A stretch of DNA of 64,000 bases from Rhodocyclaceae bacterium (GTDB lineage Bacteria > Pseudomonadota > Gammaproteobacteria > Burkholderiales > Rhodocyclaceae), in contig JADJEF010000018.1 of assembly GCA_016702335.1 (NCBI GenBank), forward strand, positions 434,001-498,000, given 5' to 3'. Positions 9,053-16,954 of the stretch are shown one piece after another; position 1 is the stretch's first letter, and the number at the start of each line of letters is the position of its first letter. The position numbers and the translations under genes are program-made. A model generated the notes under the pieces. That model saw only the letters and a list, made by a program, of their open reading frames with translations. It had not been told where the DNA came from and made no database searches.

Positions 9053-10054
9053 TCAGAACGCGGTTTGCTTGCTGTCGCTGCCTACCGTCAGAACGATCTT
9101 GCCAATATGTCGGTTGCTTTCCATCAGTTGATGCGCCTTGGCAGCTGCGGCCAGAGGAAAGGTCGCGCAGATATGCGGTCGAAGACCCGCGCTAATTCGT
9201 GGCCAGACGCTCGCAAGTAGTTCTTTGCCTATCACGGACTTTTCGCCTCGGCTTGCCGGGCGAAGGGTGGAACCGGTAATCGTCAATCGCTTGAGCATGA
9301 CCGGCATCAGATCCATTTCGGCACGCGCCCCCTGTAAGAAAGCGATATGCACCAGTCGGCCGTCGCGACGTAATAAGTCCAGATTGCGTTTCAAATAGGG
9401 GCCGCCAACGATGTCGAGGATGACATCAACACCGTCCCCCCGCGTTGCCTCCCGTACCGCCTCGGCAAAGTCGTGCTCACGATAGTTGATGGCGCGAACC
9501 GCACCGAAGCGCTCGCAAAAAGCCGCTTTTTCCGCACTGCCGACAGTAACGATGCAATCGGCACCAATCATCTTTGCCAGTTGAATGGCCGTCAGCCCGA
9601 TGCCACTCGCACCGCCATGTACCAGCAGTCGCTCACCGCGCTGCAAATGGGCGCGTTGGATCAGATTGCTCCACACCGTGAACCAGGTTTCAGGAAGTGC
9701 GGCCGCTTCGATCAGGCTCAATCCGGCAGGCACGGGCAGGGCGCAGCCTGCCGGCACACAACAAAATTCGGCGTAACCGCCGCCGGGGGCCAGTGCAGTG
9801 ACGGTATCACCGATCTTCCACTCGTCGACATTGGCACCCACAGCAACTACTTCTCCTGCGACCTCCAGTCCAAGGATCGGGGATGCGTCAGGCGGAGGTG
9901 GGTATCGTCCCTGACGTTGAAAGACATCGGGGCGATTCACGCCCGAGGCTGCTACCTTTATCAGAAGTTCGTCACAGCCCGGCTGGGGGATATCGCTATC
10001 GCCGAGCACCATGCATTCCGGATCGCCGCCGGTACCATGCAGAATCGCTTTCAT
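9053..10054 (-). CDS. NAD(P)H:quinone oxidoreductase, PIG3/QOR-type MDR
   Basis: Medium-chain dehydrogenase/reductase of the zinc-independent quinone oxidoreductase branch, expected to reduce quinones or alpha,beta-unsaturated carbonyls with NAD(P)H. The 333-residue product shows SGVNRPDVFQRQGRYPPPP, the GLEVAGEVVAVG segment, and the nucleotide-binding VHGGASGIGLTAIQLAK. These match the PIG3 (TP53I3) subfamily. It is 4 bases downstream of the serine hydrolase gene on the same strand, so the two are probably cotranscribed. It converges with the NUDIX gene. Confidence 0.92.
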   Translation of the reverse strand: MKAILHGTGGDPECMVLGDSDIPQPGCDELLIKVAASGVNRPDVFQRQGRYPPPPDASPILGLEVAGEVVAVGANVDEWKIGDTVTALAPGGGYAEFCCVPAGCALPVPAGLSLIEAAALPETWFTVWSNLIQRAHLQRGERLLVHGGASGIGLTAIQLAKMIGADCIVTVGSAEKAAFCERFGAVRAINYREHDFAEAVREATRGDGVDVILDIVGGPYLKRNLDLLRRDGRLVHIAFLQGARAEMDLMPVMLKRLTITGSTLRPASRGEKSVIGKELLASVWPRISAGLRPHICATFPLAAAAKAHQLMESNRHIGKIVLTVGSDSKQTAF

Positions 10055-10058
10055 AAAG

Positions 10059-11381
10059 TCAGTGTCGCCCGGTCTTGCGGCGCGGAAGCCGATGATTGAT
10101 TTCGTAAAGCAGGCGTGCCAACTGCGGCAAGTTGTGTGCGATCAGGGGCTTCCCGGTCGTCAGCAGTGCGGCCGACAGGTCACGTTGAGGATCTGCCCAG
10201 ACAAAAATATTGATCAGGCCAAGATGCCCGAATGCTTGATTGGTCTCGGGTCCAAAGAGCCCCACCGGCGACCCGCCAAGCATCATGCCCGGCGAGTATC
10301 GCAAGGGCACTTTAAGTACGCTGTCAAAGCGATGGGGGTTGGTTTCCCACGTGGCCCGATGCACGGCGAGGGAACTGACAATCTGTCGCTCACCATAGCG
10401 GCCGCCATCGAGCAGCATCTGAAAAAATCGACTAGCTTCCTCGGCCGTTGCGATCATATTTCCGGCCGCTACGGGCTCAGAAAAGAATGCGTAGTTATTG
10501 ATGAAATCACGATCGCGCTCCACATCCATGCCCAGGAACGGGCGGAAGTAATTGCGCAAGGGTGCGGCAACCTTGGCTCCGGTAAATTGGTCGCGCGCCA
10601 TGTGTTGAAACTCTCGCTCGGTGGCACCGTAGCGAAAGTGCTTGAGTCCAAGCGGATTCTTGAAATTTAGATTCCAGTACTCCGAGATCGATTGCCCTGT
10701 TACGCGCTCGAGAATGGCTTGCAGAATGGTGCCGCCGGTAACCGCGTGGTACGCTTGCGTACGCCCGTGAACATCGGTCGGGTGAGCGTCACAAATCAGT
10801 TTCAACTGATGATCGTGCTTCATCAATTTGGACAGATGTTCTTCGGAATGAATTCCGGGCACGCTACCTCGGTGCGTCAAAATCTGCAAAATATTGATGC
10901 TGTCTTTGCCGTGTTTGGCAAATTCAGGAATGTAGTGAGCAACAGGGTCGAGCAGATCGATCAGCCCATCATCAACCAGCTTGTGAATGAGGATCGCCGT
11001 AACTGCCTTGCTCGCCGAGTAGAGGCAAACAGGGGTTTGCGTGGTCATCAGCTGTGGCTCGGCGGGCCCGCCGGCTTCGCCGAAGCCGCGCGCGTAGCCG
11101 ATCGAGCGGTTTAGAAATACCTGCCCATGGCGGCGCAAACAGAGCGAGATTGCCGGGTAATAGCCGGTGCAATAGAGGTCTTCAACCGCGCGCCAGATCG
11201 CCTCTACATCCTTGCTCGTCGTGCCGGCTTTGCCCGGGCTACCTTCGCTTTTCGCGTTGATGTCTGTCACGGCGGCCAGATCTGCCGGTACCGGCAGGGT
11301 GCGCAACAGGCGACGACTGAGCGCGGTATTGGCGGAATAACGATTAAGGCTACGGGCTACAGCGGAAAAGGTGGGCAGCAT
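10059..11381 (-). CDS. Serine hydrolase, beta-lactamase class C / esterase family
   Basis: A 440-residue beta-lactamase-fold hydrolase, more likely an esterase or peptidase than an antibiotic-degrading enzyme. The nucleophile motif SxxK is visible as SASK in LYSASKAVTAILIHKLVDDG. The second motif appears as YHA (in TQAYHAVTGG) rather than YxN, and a third HxG-type motif is in FGHLGLINIFVW. There is no obvious export signal, so a cytoplasmic location is likely. The stop is 4 bases before the oxidoreductase start. Substrate is unknown. Confidence 0.85.
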   Translation of the reverse strand: MLPTFSAVARSLNRYSANTALSRRLLRTLPVPADLAAVTDINAKSEGSPGKAGTTSKDVEAIWRAVEDLYCTGYYPAISLCLRRHGQVFLNRSIGYARGFGEAGGPAEPQLMTTQTPVCLYSASKAVTAILIHKLVDDGLIDLLDPVAHYIPEFAKHGKDSINILQILTHRGSVPGIHSEEHLSKLMKHDHQLKLICDAHPTDVHGRTQAYHAVTGGTILQAILERVTGQSISEYWNLNFKNPLGLKHFRYGATEREFQHMARDQFTGAKVAAPLRNYFRPFLGMDVERDRDFINNYAFFSEPVAAGNMIATAEEASRFFQMLLDGGRYGERQIVSSLAVHRATWETNPHRFDSVLKVPLRYSPGMMLGGSPVGLFGPETNQAFGHLGLINIFVWADPQRDLSAALLTTGKPLIAHNLPQLARLLYEINHRLPRRKTGRH

Positions 11382-11545
11382 GCGAACTCCGCAAAGAATG
11401 AGTAGAACCTGAGATCAACGGCAGTCGCTCGTGGGCATGGGCGGTCGCCTCAGCCCGGAATATACCGCGGTTCAAGCAATTGCTTGCTTGTGTGGCGAAC
11501 TGCGTGGCCTTGTCACCGAGGCAATTAATCTGGAACGCAAAATGC

Positions 11546-11572
11546 GCCAACTCGGCGCTGGCAAGACGGCGA
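11546..11572 (+). repeat. Dispersed repeat, copy 2 (intergenic)
   Basis: CAACTCGGCGCTGG followed by CAAGACGGCGA, just past the 3' end of the methyltransferase gene. Confidence 0.75.
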
Positions 11573-11583
11573 TTTCGCCCGGT

Positions 11584-12378
11584 TCAGGGCTCCTTATCGC
11601 CGGCAGTTACCTGTTCCACAAACCAGGCGAGCCGCTCATGCAGCGTCACGACTTTGCCAACAATGATTAGTGTCGGCGGCCTGAGCTTGGCAGCGGCTGC
11701 CAGATCGGGCAGGGTGGCTAGTGTGGCGGTAATGGTGCGCTGCCGCGGTGTGGTGCCCTGCTGCACGATGGCGGCGGGCCAATCGTCGGGCAAGCCATGT
11801 TCGCGCAACTTCTCGCACAAATGGCTTAGTCCATGCAGGCCCATGTAGATGACGACCGTCTGGCGTTTGCGCGCCAGTCCCGGCCAGTCCAGGTTCATCG
11901 TGCCATCCTTAAGATGGCCTGTGACGAACACGCACGCCTGTGCATGGTCTCGATGTGTCAGCGGAATGCCGGCATACGCGGCCACTCCGACGGCCGCCGT
12001 AATGCCTGGCACCACTTCGAAGGGCACCCCATTTTCGCGCAGCGTGTGCACCTCTTCGCCGCCACGGCCGAAGGTGTAGGGGTCGCCCCCCTTCAGGCGC
12101 ACCACGGTGCGGCCTGCCCGCGCCAGGCGCACCAGCAGATCATTGATTTTCTCTTGCGGAATCGTATGGTTGCCCCGTTCCTTGCCGGCATAGATGCGCT
12201 CGGCGGTCGCGGGTACCAAGGCAAGGATAGATGGGGAGACCAACTGGTCGTACACCAGCACATCGGTGGCTTTCAAAAGGCGTTCGGCCTTGAGTGTCAG
12301 CAGATCGGGGTCGCCAGGGCCGGCACCCACAAGGAAAACCATGCCAACGGCAGGGCCAGGGGAGGTCGTCTCAGTCAT
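11584..12378 (-). CDS. cobA: Uroporphyrinogen-III C-methyltransferase
   Basis: SAM-dependent methyltransferase converting uroporphyrinogen III to precorrin-2, the branch point to siroheme, cobalamin or heme d1. The 264-residue single-domain protein has the SUMT signatures VGAGPGDPDLLTLKAERLL near residue 18, RLKGGDPYTFGRGGEE and PGITAAVGVAAYAGIPLTHR. It lacks the CysG dehydrogenase/chelatase half. With no cob, nir or cys genes adjacent, the pathway it serves cannot be decided. It is divergent from the HDOD gene across a 129-base region. Confidence 0.93.
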   Translation of the reverse strand: MTETTSPGPAVGMVFLVGAGPGDPDLLTLKAERLLKATDVLVYDQLVSPSILALVPATAERIYAGKERGNHTIPQEKINDLLVRLARAGRTVVRLKGGDPYTFGRGGEEVHTLRENGVPFEVVPGITAAVGVAAYAGIPLTHRDHAQACVFVTGHLKDGTMNLDWPGLARKRQTVVIYMGLHGLSHLCEKLREHGLPDDWPAAIVQQGTTPRQRTITATLATLPDLAAAAKLRPPTLIIVGKVVTLHERLAWFVEQVTAGDKEP

Positions 12379-12472
12379 TCGCCAATGCTAGTGCATGTCA
12401 CCCAGCAATCATTGATTTTGAGCAATAAATTTCCGATGCACTCGCCGTCGCGCGCGCGCGAAGTGTCGTGTC

Positions 12473-12478
12473 TATAAT
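12473..12478 (+). promoter_or_regulatory. Predicted -10 box upstream of the HDOD operon
   Basis: A perfect TATAAT lies 30 bases before the GTG start at 12508, in the region divergent from the methyltransferase gene. No good -35 hexamer is seen 16-18 bases upstream (that stretch is an alternating CG run), so the assignment is tentative. Confidence 0.4.
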
Positions 12479-12507
12479 CGGGCGACCTTTACACTGATTG
12501 ATCTGCC

Positions 12508-13374
12508 GTGGCCACATTGCCCCTGGAACTCGAACGCAAACTTGGGATCGCCATCGAGCGCATGCCGGCATTCCCCAAAAGCGTGCAGAAAATCCTGGAG
12601 CTGACGCGCAATATCAATTGCCTGCCCAAGGAACTGGTGGCCGTGATCGAGAAAGATCCAGTCATGACGGTCAAGATTCTCAAGGTCATCAACTCGGCGT
12701 ATTACAGCCTGCCCAACAAGATCACCTCCGTCGGGCAGTCGGTCGTGTATCTGGGCATCAACACCATCAAGAACCTTTCGCTGGGCTTTGCGGCGGTGGG
12801 CATATTGCCGCGTTTCAATGCCGCTGGCTTCGACATTCAGAACTACCTGATGCATTCGCTGATCGTCGCCTCTGTGGCGCGGCAACTGGCGCAGCTAAAG
12901 GCCAAGGGGGAAGTTGACCCCAGCGACTGTTACATCGCCGGCCTGCTGCACGACTTTGGTAAAGCGGTCTTCGCTCAGTTTATGGCCGCCGAATTTCGCA
13001 CCGCCATGACGCATGCTGAAGAAAACAATGTTCCGTTGCACGAAGCCGAGATGCTGGTGATCGGTACCGACCATGCCTTCGTCGGGGCCATGCTGGCCAA
13101 GCGCTGGCAATTTGCCGATGAGTTGGTCCAGTGCATTCAGGACCACCACCGCATGGACGCCGAACCCTCGGCCATGCTCGATTGCCTGCGTACTGCCAAC
13201 CAGATCTCACGCAAACTTGATTTAGGTAAAAGCGGCAACCCCTGGCGTGATACCGAAGCCGCTGCGGCACCGGCGCGTTTTGGCGATGATCTCGACGCGA
13301 CGATCGCCAGTCTGGGCGACATGGAGCGTTTCATTGCCGATGCGCAGATGTTCGCGCAGGTGAGCAACTCATGA
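12508..13374 (+). CDS. HDOD domain protein
   Basis: HDOD proteins are HD-GYP relatives, usually without phosphodiesterase activity, linked to signalling and stress regulation. The 288-residue product begins with MPAFPKSVQKILELT and contains FSxxxNSAYY-like ILKVINSAYYSLPNKI, typical for the domain; an HD pair remains in GLLHDFGKAVF. The start is GTG at 12508 (GTG GCC ACA TTG). Its last codons overlap the start of the next gene (ATGA), so it heads a translationally coupled four-gene unit. Confidence 0.88.
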   Translation: MATLPLELERKLGIAIERMPAFPKSVQKILELTRNINCLPKELVAVIEKDPVMTVKILKVINSAYYSLPNKITSVGQSVVYLGINTIKNLSLGFAAVGILPRFNAAGFDIQNYLMHSLIVASVARQLAQLKAKGEVDPSDCYIAGLLHDFGKAVFAQFMAAEFRTAMTHAEENNVPLHEAEMLVIGTDHAFVGAMLAKRWQFADELVQCIQDHHRMDAEPSAMLDCLRTANQISRKLDLGKSGNPWRDTEAAAAPARFGDDLDATIASLGDMERFIADAQMFAQVSNS

Positions 13375-14267
13375 AAATCAAATTTTGGGGCGTTCGTGGC
13401 TCCATCGCCTCGCCGGGTCAGCACACCATCCGCTACGGTGGCAACACCACCTGCATCGAAGTGCGTGGCGATGACGGCTCCTTGGTGATTCTTGATGCCG
13501 GCACGGGAATATTCCCTCTGGCGCAAGAGCTACTCAGGAAAATGCCTGTCAAGGCCAATATTTTTATCACCCACACTCACTGGGATCACATTCAGGGCCT
13601 GCCCTTCTTCACCCCCATCTTCATTCCCGGCAACACCGTGCGTATTCATGGTGCCTTTGATGTGGTCTCGGGGCGCGGCATCGAGCAGGTCATGGAAGTG
13701 CAGATGCAGTACAGCTACTTCCCGATTCGCGAAGCCGAGCTCAAGGCTACTATCGAGTATGAAACCCTGAACGTAGGGGTGCCGGTCAGTGTGGGCTCGC
13801 TGACCGTGACGCCGCTCATGCTCAATCATCCGGTGGTTAACTTCGGCTACCGCGTGGATGGTGACGGCAAGTCCATGTTCTTCACCGGCGACCACGAGCC
13901 TTGGGCCAATATCTACAGCCCCGACGACGAAGGCTATGCCGAGTTCGAGCAGATGGTGCAGGCTCAGTGCGACCAGCTTGATCAGTCCTTGCAGAATCTT
14001 GATGTGCTGATTGCCGACAGCTCTTACACCAAGGCGGAATACCCCGCCAAGATTGGCTGGGGGCACGGCACGATTGAGGGACATCTTGAGTGGGTGCGCC
14101 GGGTTGGTGCCAAAACCCTGGTTTGCACCCATCACGAACCCACGCGCTCCGACGACGCGCTGGAAAAAGTGTTCGGCGACGCCGTGGCCGGTTGTGGCTA
14201 TGTGCCCGGTGAGAATGGCGCACCCCGAGCCATTCTTGCGCGCGAAGGTCTCGAACTCATCCCGTAG
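13371..14267 (+). CDS. Metallo-beta-lactamase fold hydrolase
   Basis: A 298-residue MBL-fold protein beginning MKIKFWGVRGSIASPG, which is characteristic of a bacterial subgroup often linked to phosphodiesterase or nucleotide hydrolysis. Metal ligands are present: HTHWDH (about residues 66-71), a later histidine in LNHPVVNFGYR and FFTGDHEP. The ATG overlaps the HDOD stop by four bases, so the two proteins are likely made in fixed ratio. The substrate is not evident. Confidence 0.87.
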   Translation: MKIKFWGVRGSIASPGQHTIRYGGNTTCIEVRGDDGSLVILDAGTGIFPLAQELLRKMPVKANIFITHTHWDHIQGLPFFTPIFIPGNTVRIHGAFDVVSGRGIEQVMEVQMQYSYFPIREAELKATIEYETLNVGVPVSVGSLTVTPLMLNHPVVNFGYRVDGDGKSMFFTGDHEPWANIYSPDDEGYAEFEQMVQAQCDQLDQSLQNLDVLIADSSYTKAEYPAKIGWGHGTIEGHLEWVRRVGAKTLVCTHHEPTRSDDALEKVFGDAVAGCGYVPGENGAPRAILAREGLELIP

Positions 14268-14286
14268 TTTCTTTGCTTCCCTCAAG

Positions 14287-14311
14287 CGCCGTCTCACCAG
14301 CGCCGACTTGC
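14287..14311 (-). repeat. Dispersed repeat, copy 3 (before exonuclease start)
   Basis: Perfect reverse-orientation copy, CGCCGTCTCACC then AGCGCCGACTTGC, 3 bases upstream of the exonuclease ATG, so it may overlap the translation initiation region. Confidence 0.85.
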
Positions 14312-14314
14312 CGC

Positions 14315-15112
14315 ATGACGCCCATACTTGTCTTCGATATCGAATCCATTCCTGACATCAAGGGCATCCGTACGCTGCATGGCCTACCGGAGAATCTGTC
14401 GGACAGCGAAGTGGCCGAATATGCCTTTCAGCGCCAGCGGGCAAAGAACGGCAGCGACTTTCTTCCCCATCACCTGCAGCGCGTTGCCGTTATTTCCTGC
14501 GCGCTGCGTAGCAACGAAGGCTTCAAGGTCTGGTCGCTGGCCGAGCCGCAGATTGGTGAAGCCGAGATCATTCAGCGCTTTTACGACGGCATCGAAAAGT
14601 TCACCCCGCAGATCGTCTCGTGGAACGGCGGCGGCTTTGATCTGCCCGTACTGCACTATCGCGGCCTGATGCATCAGGTGGTCGCGCCCCGCTATTGGGA
14701 CATGGGCGAGGGCGACTACCGCGATTCGCGCGACTTCAAGTGGAACAACTACATCAGCCGCTACCACACCCGCCACCTCGATCTGATGGACCTGCTGGCC
14801 ATGTACCAGCCGCGCGGCAGCGCGCCGCTCGATGAGCTGGCCAAGCTTTGCGGCTTTCCCGGCAAGCTGGGCATGGACGGCTCGGCGGTCTGGAGCGCCT
14901 GGCTGGCCGGCGACATCGCCAATATTCGCGACTACTGCGAAACCGATGTGGTGAATACCTATCTGGTTTTTTTGCGCTACCAGTTGATGCGTGGTGCCCT
15001 GAACCGTGACGAATACGCTGCCGAAATAACCCTGATCCGCAACACCCTGACAGCCTTGCCCGCCGCGCACTGGCGCGTGTTCATGGACGCCTGGCCCGGA
15101 GAAGCCCCATGA
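14315..15112 (+). CDS. 3'-5' exonuclease, PolB-type DEDDy fold
   Basis: A 265-residue predicted DNA polymerase B-like exonuclease domain standing alone. Exo I is FDIESIP (D and E of DEDD) at residues 6-12, Exo II is SWNGGGFDLPVL, and Exo III is YCETDVVNTY (YxxxD). The ATG at 14315 puts the catalytic strand six residues in; an upstream in-frame start would translate the repeat at 14287-14311 and is less likely. The stop overlaps the start of the isochorismatase-like gene. Role in repair or RNA processing is inferred only from the family. Confidence 0.88.
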   Translation: MTPILVFDIESIPDIKGIRTLHGLPENLSDSEVAEYAFQRQRAKNGSDFLPHHLQRVAVISCALRSNEGFKVWSLAEPQIGEAEIIQRFYDGIEKFTPQIVSWNGGGFDLPVLHYRGLMHQVVAPRYWDMGEGDYRDSRDFKWNNYISRYHTRHLDLMDLLAMYQPRGSAPLDELAKLCGFPGKLGMDGSAVWSAWLAGDIANIRDYCETDVVNTYLVFLRYQLMRGALNRDEYAAEITLIRNTLTALPAAHWRVFMDAWPGEAP

Positions 15113-15660
15113 TGATCGACCGCGAACGCTCGGCCCTGTGGGTCATCGATGTGCAGGGCGCCCTGCTCAATCAGGAGCACGACTGGCAGCGCATGCTCGA
15201 TGCCTGCATCTGGCTGGTGGAACTGGCCAAGCGCCTCGGCGTGCCGGTGCTCGCCAGCGAGCAGTACCCCAAGGGGCTCGGCCATACCCACCCCGACTTG
15301 CTCGAATCGATGGCCAAGGAACCGGCCACCGTGGCGGTGGGCAAGCAGGTCTTTTCCTGCGTGGCCGCCAACTGCTTTGCCGGCGTGGCCGCTGCCGAGC
15401 GCCCGCAAGTGATCTTGTGTGGCATGGAAGCGCACGTGTGCATTCTGCAAACGGCGCTGGATTTGCGTGCGCAGGGGCGCGAGGTGTTTGTCGTCGCCGA
15501 TGCCATTACCGCGCGCGACAAACTCGATATCGATCTGGCGATAGAGCGCCTGCGCGCAGCCGGGGCGACCATCGTGAGCAAGGAAATGGTTGGCTTCGAG
15601 TGGTTGCGCGCGGCGGGGTCGCCAGAGTTCAAGGACTTTTCGGTCAATTTTTTGCAGTGA
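15109..15660 (+). CDS. Isochorismatase-family hydrolase
   Basis: A 183-residue cysteine hydrolase of the YcaC-like subgroup. The catalytic triad positions are visible: Asp in LWVIDVQGAL, Lys in VAVGKQVFSC and Cys in GMEAHVCILQTALDL. Start ATG is at 15109, overlapping the exonuclease stop. Last gene of the overlapping HDOD-MBL-exonuclease set. Natural substrate unknown. Confidence 0.9.
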   Translation: MMIDRERSALWVIDVQGALLNQEHDWQRMLDACIWLVELAKRLGVPVLASEQYPKGLGHTHPDLLESMAKEPATVAVGKQVFSCVAANCFAGVAAAERPQVILCGMEAHVCILQTALDLRAQGREVFVVADAITARDKLDIDLAIERLRAAGATIVSKEMVGFEWLRAAGSPEFKDFSVNFLQ

Positions 15661-15748
15661 ATCGCCGTCTCGCCAGCCGCAACGGCGAGGAGAGCGTTCT
15701 TTGCTCGACCGCCTTGTTGCGCAGTAGCTCCATCAGCGCCGACTTGCC
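15661..15748. repeat. Dispersed repeat split by 56 bases
   Basis: The left half (TCGCCGTCTCGCCAG) is at 15662-15676 and the right half (CAGCGCCGACTTGCC) at 15734-15748. The intervening bases hold no gene. It looks like a repeat copy interrupted by a small insertion, or two half-copies. Confidence 0.5.
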
Positions 15749-15820
15749 AATGCATCTTCGCTAGGGTGCCAAAGTACTGTCTGCAGTAAGATTTAAGCCA
15801 CCCCAACCGAGGTTCTGACT

Positions 15821-16045
15821 ATGGGAAATCAACTCGAATTTCTGGAAGCTGAAGCGTTGAAACTGACATCGGGTGAGCGGGCCGCGTTTGCACAGGTGCT
15901 ATTGGCGAGTCTTGACGAAGATGCCGAAATTGAAGAGGCGTGGGCTAATGAGGTCGAGCGCAGAATCGCCGAAGTCGAAAGCGGCGCGGTTCAGGTAATT
16001 CCAATCGCCGAGGCCCTTGCGCAAGTTCGCGCCGCGTTGAAGTGA
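15821..16045 (+). CDS. Addiction-module antitoxin-type protein
   Basis: A 74-residue acidic protein with the pattern of the addiction-module component family found with ParE/RelE toxins (KLTSGERAAFAQVLLASLDED, then EEAWANEVERRIAEVESG). Its stop overlaps the GTG of the toxin by four bases. The antitoxin is expected to bind and neutralise the partner and repress the pair. Confidence 0.85.
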   Translation: MGNQLEFLEAEALKLTSGERAAFAQVLLASLDEDAEIEEAWANEVERRIAEVESGAVQVIPIAEALAQVRAALK

Positions 16046-16335
16046 AGCTCGTCATTGTCCCGCTTGCCCTTGCTGAACTTCATGATGCGGCAGCGTTCTA
16101 TTCGGCTAGGGCCAGTGTCGAACTGGGTCGCGCCTTTGTGGCAGAGTTTGAACGAAGCGCGAGCCTTGTTTTGGAGAATCCGAAGCTCGGCCCAATCTAT
16201 GGGGGCACTCAGCGACGCTGCCTTTTCCGCCGCTTCCCCTACAGCATCATCTATCAGACAACCGCTGATGAGCTTCGCATCATTGCGGTCGCGCACCAAC
16301 GGCGACGTCCGGGCTTCTGGTCAAGTCGCAAGTAG
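16042..16335 (+). CDS. RelE/ParE-family toxin
   Basis: A 97-residue basic protein with the RelE/ParE fold pattern: LALAELHDAAAFYSARA at the start, then RRCLFRRFPYSIIYQ and the C-terminal IIAVAHQRRRPGFW. ParE-type members poison gyrase and RelE-type members cleave mRNA; the sequence looks closer to ParE. The start is GTG at 16042 within GTGA shared with the antitoxin stop. Confidence 0.87.
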   Translation: MKLVIVPLALAELHDAAAFYSARASVELGRAFVAEFERSASLVLENPKLGPIYGGTQRRCLFRRFPYSIIYQTTADELRIIAVAHQRRRPGFWSSRK

Positions 16336-16379
16336 CGGATTCCTGATCTCAACCATCCATGGAACCGACGATCGCTAAT

Positions 16380-16406
16380 CGCCGTTCTACCGGCGCCGAC
16401 TTGCGG
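16380..16406 (-). repeat. Dispersed repeat, copy 4 (before def)
   Basis: CGCCGTTCTACC then GGCGCCGACTTGCGG, between the toxin gene and def. Confidence 0.75.
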
Positions 16407-16423
16407 ACAGGCTTACTGCACTC

Positions 16424-16954
16424 ATGATTCGTCCTGTCCTACGCATGGGTGATGCACGCCTGCTGCGCATTGCCCGCCCTGTGACCGATGTCTTTGCGCC
16501 CGACATTCGCGCGCTGCTTACCGACATGCGCGACACCATGGCGCATCTCAACGGGGCCGGGCTCGCCGCGCCTCAGATTGGCGTCGATCTGCGCGTGGTC
16601 ATTTTTGGCAGCGGTGAGGTGAATCCGCGTTACCCCGAGGCCCCCATCGTGCCGCCCACGGTGCTGATCAATCCGCAGATCGACTTTATTGGTGACGAGA
16701 TGGAGGACGGCTGGGAAGGCTGTCTGTCGGTGCCCGGCCTGCGCGGCATGGTGCCGCGTTACCAGCGCCTGCGCTATCGCGGGCTGGGCGAACACGGTGA
16801 AGCGATTGACCGCATCGTCGAGGGCTTTCACGCGCGCGTGGTGCAGCATGAATGCGACCACCTCGATGGTGTGCTCTACCCGATGCGGATGCGCGACTTC
16901 ACCCGCTTTGGTTTTGTCGAAGAACTCAATCTGGCATCGATGCCAGACGAGTAG
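16424..16954 (+). CDS. def: Peptide deformylase
   Basis: Removes the N-formyl group from nascent proteins. All three metalloenzyme motifs are intact: GAGLAAPQIG (GxGxAAxQ), EGCLSVP and QHECDHLDG (HExxH type). The 176-residue length is normal. It stands alone rather than next to fmt and may be a second def gene. Its 3' end overlaps the convergent recQ 3' end by 29 bases. Confidence 0.95.
   Translation: MIRPVLRMGDARLLRIARPVTDVFAPDIRALLTDMRDTMAHLNGAGLAAPQIGVDLRVVIFGSGEVNPRYPEAPIVPPTVLINPQIDFIGDEMEDGWEGCLSVPGLRGMVPRYQRLRYRGLGEHGEAIDRIVEGFHARVVQHECDHLDGVLYPMRMRDFTRFGFVEELNLASMPDE

Noticed and set aside
12450..12461. Alternating CG run as a regulatory or Z-DNA element
   Set aside because: Too short to support a claim; high GC makes it likely by chance.
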